From positions 62,001 through 126,000 of the forward strand of contig NZ_CP064191.1 in NCBI RefSeq assembly GCF_015353075.1: 64,000 bases of DNA. Direction: 5' to 3'. Source of the DNA: Rhizobium sp. 007. GTDB lineage: Bacteria; Pseudomonadota; Alphaproteobacteria; Rhizobiales; Rhizobiaceae. The notes beneath the pieces were generated by a model, which saw only the letters and a list, made by a program, of their open reading frames with translations, was not told where the DNA came from and did not search any database. Of this stretch, positions 49,617 to 59,828 are shown piece by piece; positions within the stretch are counted from its first letter, which is position 1; each line of letters opens with the position of its first letter. The position numbers and the translations under genes were made by a program.

Positions 49617-49781
49617 ATGGAGGATATAAGCGACGCACTTTCGAAGATTCTTCAAGCTGGGGGCTCGCAGATCGGCAACGTCACGGATTTTGGGACACCA
49701 GAGAAGCCATATCTGATCGCGTACGCACGCGATCCAGAGGGAAACGTCCTTGAGCTTGAGCAAACGAGCACTGGCCGCTAA
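49617..49781 (+). pseudogene. C-terminal fragment of a glyoxalase/VOC-family protein
   Basis: 54 codons: DALSKILQAGGSQIGNVTDFG, then PYLIAYARDPEGNVLELEQ, the classic last strand of VOC proteins with the metal Glu (YARDPEGN-LELEQ). No N-terminal half; directly abuts IS66 sequence. Cut off by that insertion. Confidence 0.65.
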
Positions 49782-50143
49782 TGGCTGCATGGTCGCCATC
49801 CCCGTCATGTTCTACAGCACTCGGCACTGCAAAACGCAGCTCGGTCAAAGTGTAAGCTCGACACCGCTCTGATGTCCGTTGTCAACGCTTTGGGCATGAG
49901 GAAGCTACCGCTCTCGCGAACGGTCCTCTCATGATGATCGCGCATGGGTGGAGGCGGAACTGAAGGACGTCGGTGATCAAGCTCTGATGCGCGGGTTGGC
50001 TACCGCATTCCCGATTGTGCGTCCGGGGCTGTTCCTATCTTACTGCGGGCGTCGGTCGATGCCGGCCACAAAGCGGTGACGGATATTCCCCTGCCGTTGT
50101 CCCGCCTCCGCCCATGCGCGAGGTGCAAGTTCGCTGCAGTGAC
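49782..50143. other. Intergenic region with no recognisable gene
   Basis: About 360 bp between the VOC fragment and the IS110 transposase. Nothing supported. Confidence 0.3.
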
Positions 50144-51258
50144 CTATGTTCTGATCGCCTGCGCCTCCCTTGCAACAGCCCACATGAAGCCGGCCAGTTC
50201 ACGGGCAATTGCAGTGCAAACCACCGTCGTTCGTTTTCCCCGTGCGGCCAGCAAGCGATATCGAGCCGTCAATCGGCTCTGAGCTTTCCACGCGATTTCT
50301 CGCACTCTCGGCGGGGCTTCCTCCAAGCGATACAGCTTCCTTACGCCCAGCTTCGGCGGATGGCGATACGTCCACGCACTCTCAACAAGCATGTGTCGAA
50401 CTCGACCGTTGCCAGCCTTCCTTATTCCGCCTCGTCTCACGGTTTCACCCGTGGATCGCTCGCCAGGAACGAGACCGAGATAGCCCATCAATTGGCGTGG
50501 GCTTTCAAATCGGGTTACGTCACCGACCTCTGTGGCGAAGGTGACGGCGACAATTAGATCGACACCACGCAGGGTCTGCAGCGCTCGAACGACCGGGGCG
50601 AGAGACCAGTTCGGGACAAATTCCTCGATCACTTTCTCCAGTCGTTCGGCACGCTCCTTCGAAGTGCGCACTGCCTCGATCATTTCCTGCAGTGCTATCT
50701 GATGTGCCGGATGATCAAACTGCTGCTCCTGCAGCCAGCGCAGATACCGCATCGTCCAACCTTTCTTGCGCGGATAGATGCGACCATGCTTGAGCATGAA
50801 GGCGCTACCTGTTGCCGGTGAACCCGTAATGTCTCGATAGCGGCAGAGCGGGCGCGAACGAGATCTCGCATAGCTTCGTGACCTTCGTCGGGAACCCAAA
50901 CGGCCGTGAGCTCGCCGGCCCTCAATAGCCGGGCGAGCGCAAGCGCGTCTCGACGGTTCGTCTTAACCCGGTCACCAGGCTTCCTCGGGATCAGCGACGG
51001 AGCGACAACCATGCAGTCATGGCCAAGCGACTTGATGAGCCGGTGAAGGCCGTAACCGGTGGGGCCGGCCTCGTAGCAGAAATGCACGTGATCAAACTTC
51101 GCGACTATTCGCTGGATAATGCGGCGCATGCTGGCATCCGATGCATCAATCTCGCCGAAATAGCGAACTTCTCCGTCCCGGCCGGATTCAGCAATTGCAA
51201 TCGCATTCTTCAGTTTGGCGACATCGATTCCGACAAAAGCTTCTCTATAATCTGCCAC
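50144..51258 (-). pseudogene. IS110-family transposase with one frameshift
   Basis: From GTG 51258: DYREAFVGIDVAKLKNAIAIAE (DEDD first Asp), CYEAGPTGYGLHRLIKSLGHDC, KTNRRDALALARLLRAGEL. Near 50815 one base is lost (after LRVHRQQ) and the frame continues SAFMLKHGRIYPRKKGW, then TLRGVDLIVAVTFATEVGD and LMGYLGLVPGERSTGE, the IS110/IS1111 C-terminal transposase_20 domain. Otherwise full length. Element ends not located. Confidence 0.85.
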
Positions 51259-51660
51259 GGCTCGTCCTCCTGTCGTGAGGATCGGCTCGGCCCTTCCGAG
51301 CAACCCTCGGAAGACCAGTGTAGGGCGAGCCACCTCAGCCACGAAGACGGACATACGGTCTTACCACCAGCCCACCGGTTACAAAGAAAGCTTGATAAGG
51401 CTAACGCACGACTTGGCAGATAGACTGCTCCATACCCATATCGCGCCCGCCGTTTCCCCGCGGCGACGTCGGCGTCGCGCCTCCTTCGCCTCCGGCGCCG
51501 ATCTCACAGACCGCATCGAGCCGCTTCATCGATGAACTTCAATGAAACCGTGAAACCATGGCAAAATCGATCAAATGGAAATGGACCTGCGAATCCTTAA
51601 CCCCTAGCTAATGCGTCCAAAATTCCGCCAGCGTCTCGGCGATCAAGTGAAGAGAGGTGT
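51259..51660. other. Region between the IS110 gene and the SyrB-like genes
   Basis: About 400 bp. The frame of the IS110 gene opens up to 51354 but without a better start. Nothing else is supported. Confidence 0.3.
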
Positions 51661-52236
51661 TCAAACGACGCCAAATCGCTCAAGCATCTTTCGGAGCTGC
51701 GCATTCTGTTGATGAAGATGCTCTGTCAGCAAGCCCTTCAGGCGTCTGTTCTCGTCGTCAAGCAAGACTAACTCGAAAGACACTTCGGCTCGAGTGGTTG
51801 CCGCTCGCTCCCTCCGAGCAGGCCCCGTGCTATCAGCACCATCATTGACACTCGCACGTCGCCGGCGCGTCGCCGATTTTGGAGATCGCAGCTTGGAAAA
51901 ATCGACATTCAATTTTTGCACGGAGTCGAACGGCGGATCATCGCCATGCTGAAGTGGATAAGTTTGCCCCGGATCAACGGATGAAGTCGAAAATTGCTCG
52001 CTGTCGCTGGCTTCAGCATTGTCGAGGCGAGTTTCCGTACTTGCATCCGGCGGCAGCTCGCTGCCTTCGCCTGGAGGCTTCGAGACCATGCGTGGCTCGA
52101 AAAGATCCGGCGCGTCAGCTACGGCATCACGTGCAAGAGCCTTGAGATCTGTGTCGCCCCAAATCGAACCAGGCCGCGTTGTCCGTCGGCGGGCCGACTT
52201 CAATTCGACAACGAACTTTCGTTGCTGTGGTTTCAT
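51661..52236 (-). CDS. SyrB-like protein with C-terminal coiled segment
   Basis: 191 residues: an N-terminal basic part (RKFVVELKSARRRTTRPG), a low-complexity acidic middle and a C-terminal coiled segment (LLDDENRRLKGLLTEHLHQQNAQLRKMLERFGV). The last motif is like the end of SyrB-family proteins (EENKRLRKTL-DKLRAEN-LRKRLG). SyrB in S. meliloti lowers syrM expression. The link is suggestive; it could also be an IS accessory protein. First of three similar genes in a row. Confidence 0.5.
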   Translation of the reverse strand: MKPQQRKFVVELKSARRRTTRPGSIWGDTDLKALARDAVADAPDLFEPRMVSKPPGEGSELPPDASTETRLDNAEASDSEQFSTSSVDPGQTYPLQHGDDPPFDSVQKLNVDFSKLRSPKSATRRRRASVNDGADSTGPARRERAATTRAEVSFELVLLDDENRRLKGLLTEHLHQQNAQLRKMLERFGVV

Positions 52237-52272
52237 ATAGGTGTTCCAATCTTTTGAAAATGTGAGTCAGTC

Positions 52273-52776
52273 TCACGATAGGCCGAATCGTTCGAGCATT
52301 CATTTAAGCTGCAGTTTCTGCAAATACAGCATTTGAGCCAAATTGAATTCTCAGCTGCTTGATCTTCGTCGAGGCCTTCCACCTCATCCAAGAAGGTTTG
52401 TCAGCCGGACGAGGATTGCGCGCCTAGATCCTTATTTGCTACGGCAGGGCTTTGCGCAACCATGTCGGTGCGGGTTCTCTTCACAAGTCTAACCCGCCTC
52501 GCCCGCGATGTTCGTGAAGGCTTTTGCTCTTCTCACTTTCCGGCGCCAACGCATGCACTTCAGTACCCGGCCGTCTGAGCTCATGACGCCCCGATTCCTG
52601 GACCTCTTCGACTGGCGGCTGGACGTCGAGCTGTCCATTTCAGTTGAACCCGTCATCGCCACGAGATCGATGGGTGAGTTCTCATCATGATTGAGAGTAT
52701 GGTATGCTTCCGTTAGGTCAAAGGGCACGGCGGAGGTTTGTTGCGCTCCACTTTCGTTTGCCTTGGTATCGGCCAC
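52273..52776 (-). pseudogene. Degenerate SyrB-like gene
   Basis: Begins MADTKANESGAQQTSAVPFD at 52776, like the gene at 53377 (MADENNAGP). The frame is lost after about 95 codons. The far end reads LERFGLS, as in the neighbour (LERFGVV), in another frame. So both ends of the family are present with at least one break between. Confidence 0.5.
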
Positions 52777-52960
52777 ATACTCAATCGAGCTCTCTCGTGT
52801 TTCTGCCGGCTGTCGCCGCGAGGTTATTCGAAAAAGAATTCCATAGTGTTCTCATAGTGCTTCTAGTGCTTCAAGGCACCACGACGTTGCCGCAGCTTTA
52901 ACCGGGCTCGGCGCGGAGCCCGGATCATTTCTCCTTTTTCGCGACTGGGTTGGTCGGTGA

Positions 52961-53377
52961 TCAATCGAGCCCGAGCCGCTTGCGCAGGTCGGCATTTTCC
53001 GCACGTAGCTTATCTGCCAGAGTTTTACGGAGCCTTTTATTCTCTTCTTGAAGCTGAATAAGATCCGCCATCTCATCCGTCGCGGGCACTGTCGCCTGAA
53101 CGGCCTGCTCGGTCGGCTTTGGCATTCTTTTTCTTCGGCTGTTCTTGCCACCGAGGTGCGTTCCTGCGGGCGTCGGCTTCGCTTCTTCAGATAGTTCACG
53201 GCGCTTCCTGCGATTCTTTGGCACCTTCGCGGCCGTCACAGGTGATGAGACTACCGTCGTTTCGGCACTTGCCTTCTGGCGCCGTGGTGCGCCCTGCGTT
53301 TTGGGCGCCGGCGCTTTTGCCAGTGCATCCGCGTCTTCTACCTTGATACTGGGTCCCGCATTATTCTCGTCAGCCAT
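52961..53377 (-). CDS. syrB: SyrB-like regulator
   Basis: 138 residues: MADENNAGPSIKVED, a basic Ala/Lys-rich middle (RRQKASAETTVV, KVPKNRRKRREL) and a C-terminal leucine-rich coil EMADLIQLQEENKRLRKTLADKLRAENADLRKRLGLD. Very close in layout to SyrB of S. meliloti. Ribosome site GGGAGATAACTC before the ATG. Possible regulation of syrM/nodD-type genes. Confidence 0.75.
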   Translation of the reverse strand: MADENNAGPSIKVEDADALAKAPAPKTQGAPRRQKASAETTVVSSPVTAAKVPKNRRKRRELSEEAKPTPAGTHLGGKNSRRKRMPKPTEQAVQATVPATDEMADLIQLQEENKRLRKTLADKLRAENADLRKRLGLD

Positions 53378-53450
53378 GAGTTATCTCCCTCTGTAAGCAA
53401 GATTTCTTTTCGGCTGAGTGAAAGACGGAGTCAACCTAGTACTACAGTTG

Positions 53451-55362
53451 GTGCGCCGGGAGACCGGCAAGGAGTAGATGGTGCAAGTCCATTACGATGA
53501 AGGCGTAGCGAGCCACATGGGCCCCGAGCCGTGCGCACGCATCCGCGAGGGTGTGGGCGAAGCGTCGGTAGGGGAGCATACAGGCCAGCCATTGAGCCGC
53601 GTAAGAGTGTTATCCCGGGTGCCGACGCCGTCAACTGTGCGGAAGGCGACACGGGCGGGTGCGCAATCGCGAGCATCCGTCTGGCCTGGCGTGGTCGCAG
53701 ACCCTGGCATGTATGGAAGCTCCTTGTATGGGAACCGGGAGATCTCCGGGTCGGCCATGACCCCTTTTGGGTACATGGTCCGCAGCGGGAAGGCGAGGAG
53801 CCGTCGCCGCTGATGCACGACACGGAGAAGTCTGACTTCGGCATATTAGCTATGAAGCCGACGAACAAAACCGGGTTGCCGGTAGCGGAGTTGGTGGAGC
53901 CAAGGCCGGGGACCAAGAGGAACGCGGAACAGCAACGCATGCACCGGACACAGAGCCGGGCGCGCATGTCCCTGTCGCTGGATCGCGTACGGAAAGTCGC
54001 AAGGCTAAAGAAAAAGGAACGGTTCACCGCACTTCTCCACCACATCAATGTCGATGCACTTCGAACGGCATTCTACGCGCTCAGGCGCAAAGCTGCCGCT
54101 GGCGTGGATGGCATAACCTGGCAGGACTATGAGGCAGACCTTGAGCCTCGGCTCAGGGGCCTGCAAGCACGAGTTCACGGGGGAGTGTACCAACCGCAAC
54201 CATCTCGCCGGACGTTCATACCGAAGGCGGATGGAAAGCAGCGGCCGCTGGCGATCGCAGCCCTGGAAGATAAAATCGTCCAGGGCGCAACGGTCATGGT
54301 GCTCAACGCGATCTATGAAGGTGACTTCTGCGGTTTCTCATACGGGTTCCGACCCGGACGAGGCCCGCACGATGCGTTGGATGCCTTGTCCGTCGCGATC
54401 AGCGAGCGGAGGGTGAACTGGATTATGGATGCCGACATCCAAAACTTCTTTGGGGCGGTCAGCCAGGAATGGCTGGTCCGCTTCCTGAAGCATCGGATCG
54501 GCGACAAGCGCATCATCCGTCTGATCCAGAAATGGCTGAAGGCGGGCATCCTCGAAGACGGAGTCGTGATCGTTGATGACAGGGGCACTGGTCAGGGCTC
54601 GGTAATCTCACCGCTCCTCGGCAACATCTACCTGCATTACGTTCTCGACCTCTGGGCCAAGCGCTGGAGACGGTGCGAGGCCACCGGCGACATGATCATC
54701 GTGCGCTACGCGGACGATGTGGTGGTCGGCTTCGAGCATGAGGACGACGCTCGTCGTTTCCTCGATGCGATGCGTGCGAGGCTTGAGGAGTTCATGCTGT
54801 CGCTCCATTCGGACAAGACCCGCCTGATTGAGTTTGGTCGCCGTGCAGCGGCCAACCGCAAGAAGCGCGGGGTCGGCAAACCGGAGACCTTCAATTTCCT
54901 GGGGTTCACGTTCATATGTGGAAAATCGCGCCGTGGGAACTTCCTCCTTCAACGGAAGACGCGACGTGATCGCATGCGGACCAAACTTCGCGAGATCAAG
55001 GCGGAACTGCGGCGTCGAATGCACAGGCCGATCCCTGAACAGGGGAGATGGCTGAAGCAGGTCGTAACTGGGCATTTTGCGTACTTCGCGGTCCCCACGA
55101 ACGGCCGAGCCCTGAACGCGTTTCGGTTCTACATAACCGATCTCTGGAGACGTACCCTTCGGCGGCGCAGCCAACGGAGCGGTCTAACCTGGGATCGCGT
55201 AACAAGGCTCACCGATCACTGGCTCCCCAGACCCCGGATCCTTCATCCCTGGCCACAGTTGCGCTTCGCCGTCACACACCCGAGGTAGGAGCCGAGTGCG
55301 GGAATTCCGCTCGCTCGGATCTGTGCGGGGGGCGCTCAGCAATGGGCGTCCCTACCGCGAAC
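53451..55362 (+). mobile_element. Group II intron nested in the left end of the IS701-type element
   Basis: Starts GTGCGCCGGGAGACCGGC directly after the left inverted repeat. Contains the intron-encoded protein (53852-55288) and then a domain V hairpin, 55289-55322: GAGCCGAGTGCGG, loop, CCGCTCGCTCGG, with the AGC catalytic triad. A domain VI hairpin follows; the 3' end lies between 55355 and 55362. The 400-bp 5' region has the length of domains I-IV up to the ORF. Confidence 0.85.
53852..55288 (+). CDS. ltrA: Group II intron-encoded reverse transcriptase/maturase
   Basis: 478 residues. Start at ATG 53852 (MKPTNKTGLPVAE), typical of these proteins; the frame opens upstream. Reverse transcriptase motifs are intact: VDGITWQDYE, RTFIPKADGKQRPLAIAALEDKIVQ, FSYGFRPGRGPHDALDAL, DADIQNFFGAV, GTGQGSVISPLLGNIYLHY and the active site IVRYADDVVVGF. 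A maturase (X) domain follows (FNFLGFTFICG; HFAYFAVPTNGRALNAF). It ends at HPWPQLRFAVTHPR without an HNH endonuclease, so mobility would use replication forks. Confidence 0.9.
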   Translation: MKPTNKTGLPVAELVEPRPGTKRNAEQQRMHRTQSRARMSLSLDRVRKVARLKKKERFTALLHHINVDALRTAFYALRRKAAAGVDGITWQDYEADLEPRLRGLQARVHGGVYQPQPSRRTFIPKADGKQRPLAIAALEDKIVQGATVMVLNAIYEGDFCGFSYGFRPGRGPHDALDALSVAISERRVNWIMDADIQNFFGAVSQEWLVRFLKHRIGDKRIIRLIQKWLKAGILEDGVVIVDDRGTGQGSVISPLLGNIYLHYVLDLWAKRWRRCEATGDMIIVRYADDVVVGFEHEDDARRFLDAMRARLEEFMLSLHSDKTRLIEFGRRAAANRKKRGVGKPETFNFLGFTFICGKSRRGNFLLQRKTRRDRMRTKLREIKAELRRRMHRPIPEQGRWLKQVVTGHFAYFAVPTNGRALNAFRFYITDLWRRTLRRRSQRSGLTWDRVTRLTDHWLPRPRILHPWPQLRFAVTHPR

Positions 55363-55413
55363 GTTTAATCTGAAATCATGATTCACTCTCGGCATTTAGC
55401 TGGAGGGAATTGC

Positions 55414-56602
55414 ATGTCCGTCGCAAGCTGGTCTGGGTCGGTATTGGCATGGCAACGCGAACTCGATGCATTGAAGGAGCGACTGGGGCCGGTTTTTCGT
55501 CGCCGTGAATTGCGCTTATCGAGTGGCGCCTTTCTTGATGGCGTTCTGTCGGGAGTGGAGCGCAAGACTGGCTGGCTGATGGCCGAGCAGGCAGGGCTGG
55601 AGCGGCCTTATCGGATGCAGTCGCTATTGGGGCGCAGCCATTGGGATGCCGAGGCTTTGCGCGATGTCGTTCGGGCCTATGCGGCAGAGGCCCTCGGAGA
55701 TGCGGACGGCGTTCTGGTGGTGGACGAGACCGGGTTCCTGAAGAAGGGCGAGCATTCGGTCGGGGTGGCGCGGCAATATTCCGGGACGGCCGGCCGAATT
55801 GAGAACTGCCTGGTGGGTGTCTTCCTTGACCTATGCAAGCCGCTACGGCCAAACCCTGATCGACCGGCGGCTGTACCTACCGAAAAGCTGGGTGGACGAT
55901 GAGGTGCGGCGCGCTTCAGCGCAGATCCCACAAGAGCAGCACTTTGTCACCAAGCCGGAGATTGCCTGTGACCTGATTGCGGCGGCACTCGATGCTGGCG
56001 TCCCCTGCGCCTGGGTGCTGGCCGATGCGCTTTATGGTTCGGATTCGCGCCTACGCAGGATGTTGGAAGGCCGCGGCCAGCCTTATGTTTTGGCGGTCCG
56101 CTCCAATCATTGCCTACGCTTTGTACGCGATCAAGGGATCGAGCAGACCGATCCTCAAACGATGGCCGAGGAGTTGGAGCCGCAGGCTTGGCAGAGCCAT
56201 GCCGCCGGCGAAGGCGCCAAAGGCTTGCGGCTCTATGACTGGGCCCGCATCCCTCTTGGCTCTCGCCCGGATCCACAGTGGGAGCGCTGGCTCTTGATCC
56301 GCCGCAACCGGCGCGAACCCAACGCTCGCGCCTATTATTTTGTCTTTGCGCCCGTCGGAACCGAGCTTTGCGAATTGGCGGGTGCTGCCGGATTGCGCTG
56401 GACGGTCGAGGAGTGCTTCCAGCGCGCCAAGGACGATCTCGGCCTCGACCATTGCGAGGCCCGTTCCTGGCATGCCTGGCACCGCCACATGACGCTCGTC
56501 ATGGCGGCTGCAGCGTTTCTCGCCAAGTTGGGCTCCGACGTGCGCCGCAGCGCCGCTGGCAAACCGAACGAAACGAGTCCAAACCCGCCAATCGCCGCCT
56601 AA
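55414..56602 (+). pseudogene. IS701-family transposase, one frameshift
   Basis: ATG 55414 follows GGAGGG. VVDETGFLKKGEHSVGVARQYSGTAGRIENC is the first catalytic Asp region; near 55830 (CTTGACC) one extra base breaks the frame, which continues YASRYGQTLIDRRLYLPKSW, VLADALYGSDSRLR (second Asp) and RWTVEECFQRAKDDLGLDHCE (Glu). Without the shift it is a full-length transposase of about 395 residues. Confidence 0.85.
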
Positions 56603-56831
56603 CCTACAAACTTGCGCTTTTGCCCAGCGTCGCAGAGATCCGCTATCTGATCACGCGACTCCTATTGCGACCACCAATCAGGACTGGCTTCGTTCTGGCA
56701 TGGTCACTCTGGCGACGAAAGCATCAAGCCTACGCAATGAGCGCCCACTACAAAACCAGACTAAAAATGCAACTGTAGTACTAGGCTACGGGGTTGCTCT
56801 CAATTGAGACGCAGCGCCCAACGACCTTGTT

Positions 56832-56884
56832 GAGAGAGAGAGAGAGAGAGAGAGAGAAGAAGAAGAGAGAAGAAGAGAGAAGAA
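56832..56884 (+). repeat. (GA)13 plus GAA-rich tract at the start of nodD block, copy B
   Basis: 26 bp of GA repeats, then mixed GAA/GA units. It opens the second copy of the block found at 45936 onward. The sequence after it (CTCGCTCGCCTTGA and on) matches 46000-46095. Confidence 0.9.
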
Positions 56885-57398
56885 GCTGAAGCTCGCTCGC
56901 CTTGATTAAATCCGACCCGATAATCCTCCCACTACATGCCAACGCTTCGCATCGGAACCAACCAGAACGACCTTCGGCCATTTTTCCGGCATTATGGAGC
57001 AAATGCCACAAGAGCCTCTATAGAAAAATCCGCAATTATGTCGTAACCACCACCAGAGCCGGACATCATCTCCTCATCCGAGACCGGAAACGGCTCGCTG
57101 CATCGCTGGACCGGGTCAAAAGGCGTTCCATCAACCCGGCAGTCGAACTTGGACCGTATCGGGGCGAGTGGTTGTAACGCCGGATTCAGAAACCTACCTA
57201 TGTGCATAGTCTCTCGATCCACATTGGGATAACAGATGCGTTCAAGGCGAAGCCCTTGACTTAGTTAGCCCCACCACTTATCTATGTGTTCAGGCAGGCT
57301 GACTTAAAGGTCGCTGCCATGTCAACCAAGGCTCCATAGTCTTGGTCTCGTACACCACGGTAATGGACAATTCATCAAGGCCCGGCGAAAGCTGGGCC

Positions 57399-58001
57399 TT
57401 ATGCTTTTGGTGTTCGAGCTTTGTGGTAGAGGCACATTCGCGCAAAGTAGCTCAGATTCCGGCGGGAAATCGACTTCTGATCGATCACCTTAGGATGGCA
57501 CGAGAGTATCTCCATCCGCACAGAGCAACCGTCATCAAGGGGCACGAGGCAGTAAACGACGGCCCATTTTCGGCCGTCTGCGGTTTCCACAAAGACTAGG
57601 TTATCCATGCCACCGTAGCTTTTCGAGACGTGCGTTAGGCTGTTGACCACAATACTTGCTCTGATCGCCCCGACGAGAGTCTTGGACATTGCATAACGGT
57701 CCCCGTCGAATGTCCGTTTAGTCCCGTGGTGATCAAAGGCATGATGTAGTTCTCCGTGCTTTGTCCTCTCGGTGTAGACGTGGTTCGAGAACACCACCTC
57801 CACGACCAAGTCAGTTCCGTGCTCGATCCCCTTGCCTGGAATCGCTGCGGAAAATGCCTTCAGGTGTGTCAGGTCGTAGACGACTTCGTCGACGGTGATC
57901 GGGAAATGTTCTGTAGGGATGCTCACATAGGCGCTATAACTGCAACGGTGCCGTGTGCCAACCGGTATTACGCGTAGTCGACCGAAAACTAAAGGCTCCA
58001 T
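57399..58001 (-). CDS. Hypothetical passenger protein of the IS1595-like element
   Basis: 200 residues from ATG 58001 (MEPLVFGRLRVIPVG). It is strand-rich (YSAYVSIPTEHFPITVDEVVYDL; GTDLVVEVVFSNHVYTERTKHGELHHAFDHHGTKRTF), with several His-rich turns but no catalytic motif I recognise. No membrane segment. It lies inside the element ends and points against the transposase. IS1595-family elements are known to carry such passengers. Function unknown. Confidence 0.5.
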   Translation of the reverse strand: MEPLVFGRLRVIPVGTRHRCSYSAYVSIPTEHFPITVDEVVYDLTHLKAFSAAIPGKGIEHGTDLVVEVVFSNHVYTERTKHGELHHAFDHHGTKRTFDGDRYAMSKTLVGAIRASIVVNSLTHVSKSYGGMDNLVFVETADGRKWAVVYCLVPLDDGCSVRMEILSCHPKVIDQKSISRRNLSYFARMCLYHKARTPKA

Positions 58002-58394
58002 AGGTCACGGACGATCCTGGTATCCTGCCGTTGAGGCCCTGGCGCGGTACGCTAGCGTGGCCAAGGGTCAGCGCCACAGGGAGGATCGTCATTCAAGAGC
58101 TGATCCACCGCCTCGACTCCCGGAAGGGCCCCTGGTAATGATCTCCACATGTTCAGATTGATACGAATAGAGCGCTGACCTTTTTGCCCGTCTTCCGACG
58201 CGCTTGTCCGCCTATGTCCCGTATATCGAACGGAAAACTGAACATGCTCCAGAAGCGAATTCCTATCCTGAGGCCGAACTCCTACGACCCCTTCTCCGCA
58301 GGAGACCGGAGGTTCGAAGTACGACCGCTGCGCTTGGCCTAATCCGAAGGGGGCTTCGGGCAGCATCCGCTCCTGCGCCCAGACAGCGGCGATC

Positions 58395-59369
58395 TAGATC
58401 CGGAGAATCGCTCCCCGAGGACAACGCCTACGGCCTCTTCGTAGACTTCCGCTGGGCCGACAACGGCGGCGATCCGTACTGCCCGCGCTGCGGCTGCCTG
58501 GAGCCCTACAACGTCCGTCGAGTCGTTTCCGGTGCTCGGAGGCGGAGTGCCGCGCCGAGTTCTCGGTGACATCAGGAACCGTCCTCGCCAACCGGAAGCT
58601 ATCGTTCAAGAAGATCATGATGGCGATCTGGGAGGAAATCACGGCCGCGAAGGGCATGGCGGCGCTTCATCTGAGCCGCAAGCCCAACGTCCAGTACAAG
58701 ACCGCGTACGTCCTGTTGCAGAAGCTCCGCGAGGCCGTCGGCCTTCGCCGTGATGCGATCAAGCTGCACGGCACGGTGCAGATCGACGGCAAGTATGTCG
58801 GCGGCGTTCCCGCAAGGCGAACAAGAAGGAAGAGCGCAAGGACGGCCGCAAGAAGGAAAACCAGAACGGCAAGCGCATGTGCGTTCTGGCGCTGAGGGAG
58901 GCGAACCGACACGCGCCGAACCGGACGCTGACGCGGGTGATCATGGGCGAGAACGGCAAGGACACCTGGGCCGCGGTCGCCAAGCATGTCGATCCAAAGG
59001 CGCTCCTGATCGCCGACGAGCACAAGGCGTACGACGATCGGCCTTGTCCAGATGACTCGAGTGAACCACAGCCTGCGATACCAAGAGGAAGACGGTACGA
59101 ACTCGAACGTGATCGAGAGCTTCTTCAGCCGCGTCGAGAAGGCCTACAAAGGCATCAACCACCGCTTCTCCACGAAGTACCTTGACTGGTACATGGCGAT
59201 GCTGTCGTGGAAGGAGGACACGCGCTACATGGGGCTGCGCTGGCAGTTCGCCGATCTCCTGCGAACGGTCACCTCAAGGCCAACGTCGCGAAACCTCTGC
59301 GGGTACTGGCAATGCGCGGCCCAGAACATCGTCGACCAGATGTGGCTGCAGGGCGAGCCGCCGGACTAG
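58395..59369 (+). pseudogene. IS1595-family (ISXO2-like) DDE transposase, multiply frameshifted
   Basis: Reads NAYGLFVDFRWADNGGDPYCPRCG (zinc-ribbon start), shifts near 58515 to FRCSEAECRAEFSVTSGTVLAN, reaches VQIDGKYVGG (first Asp), shifts near 58805 to VIMGENGKDTWAAVAKHVDPKALLIADEHKAYDD (second Asp), and shifts near 59045 to VNHSLRYQEEDGTNSNVIESFFSRVEK (catalytic N-x-x-E) and GINHRFSTKYLDWYM. Catalytic residues are kept but three shifts break it. Confidence 0.8.
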
Positions 59370-59828
59370 CGGCTGATCTCCCAGAGGTGGCGACGGCCGT
59401 CTGCGGTGCCAGCCCGGCGAACCAGTCCTTGCTTCACCAAACCGTTCAGCGTTGCGGAGAACCTGCTCGTGAGAGCAGACTCCAACCGTGCCGCTTCGCT
59501 CCCGAGGTCGGCCTCGCTTGCGAACTTCTCGGCGATTTCCGCTGTCGTCGTCGGACGCTCGGAGCGGCGAAGGATGTCGAGCACGATGTGACGGTTGTTT
59601 TTTGCCTTCCAGAAGTTCGGTGACGCGCCCGCCCACCGTTTCTCGGGAAGAGGCGCGGCGTGCCTTCGAAGGCGGCGTAGTCAGTTCGAAACTGGGGTCG
59701 TAAACCTTGATCACCGTCTCGAATGCGGATTTCTGAGCTTCGAGGACGACGATCTCGCGCCGCAGTTCTTCCATCTTGCCGTCGATCTCGAGCAACTTCG
59801 CTTTCAGTTCGTCTACGACTTCCACCAT
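59366..59828 (-). pseudogene. Coiled-coil plus winged-helix passenger protein, frameshifted at an A6 run
   Basis: From ATG 59828 MVEVVDELKAKLLEIDGKMEELRRE is a coiled coil, then a linker and VGGRVTELLEG. At about 59600 a run of six A puts the rest out of frame; with five A it would read KNNRHIVLDILRRSERPTTTAEIAEKFASE, a winged helix, and end WEISR at 59366. The whole protein would be ~153 residues. Possibly a regulator of the element; the break could be one base of error or slippage. Confidence 0.55.

Larger units (their letters stand above)
53436..56784 (+). mobile_element. IS701-family element with a nested group II intron (4-bp target repeats included)
   Basis: Terminal inverted repeats TACTACAGTTG (53440-53450) and its complement (56770-56780) are flanked by the 4-bp direct repeat CTAG (53436-53439 and 56781-56784), the YTAR type made by IS701 elements. 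The transposase gene is at 55414-56602. Right after the left 11-bp repeat the group II intron is inserted. Confidence 0.85.

Noticed and set aside
53531..53851. Upstream extension of the intron maturase frame
   Set aside because: The extension lies in the structured 5' part of the intron RNA; the typical protein start is at 53852.
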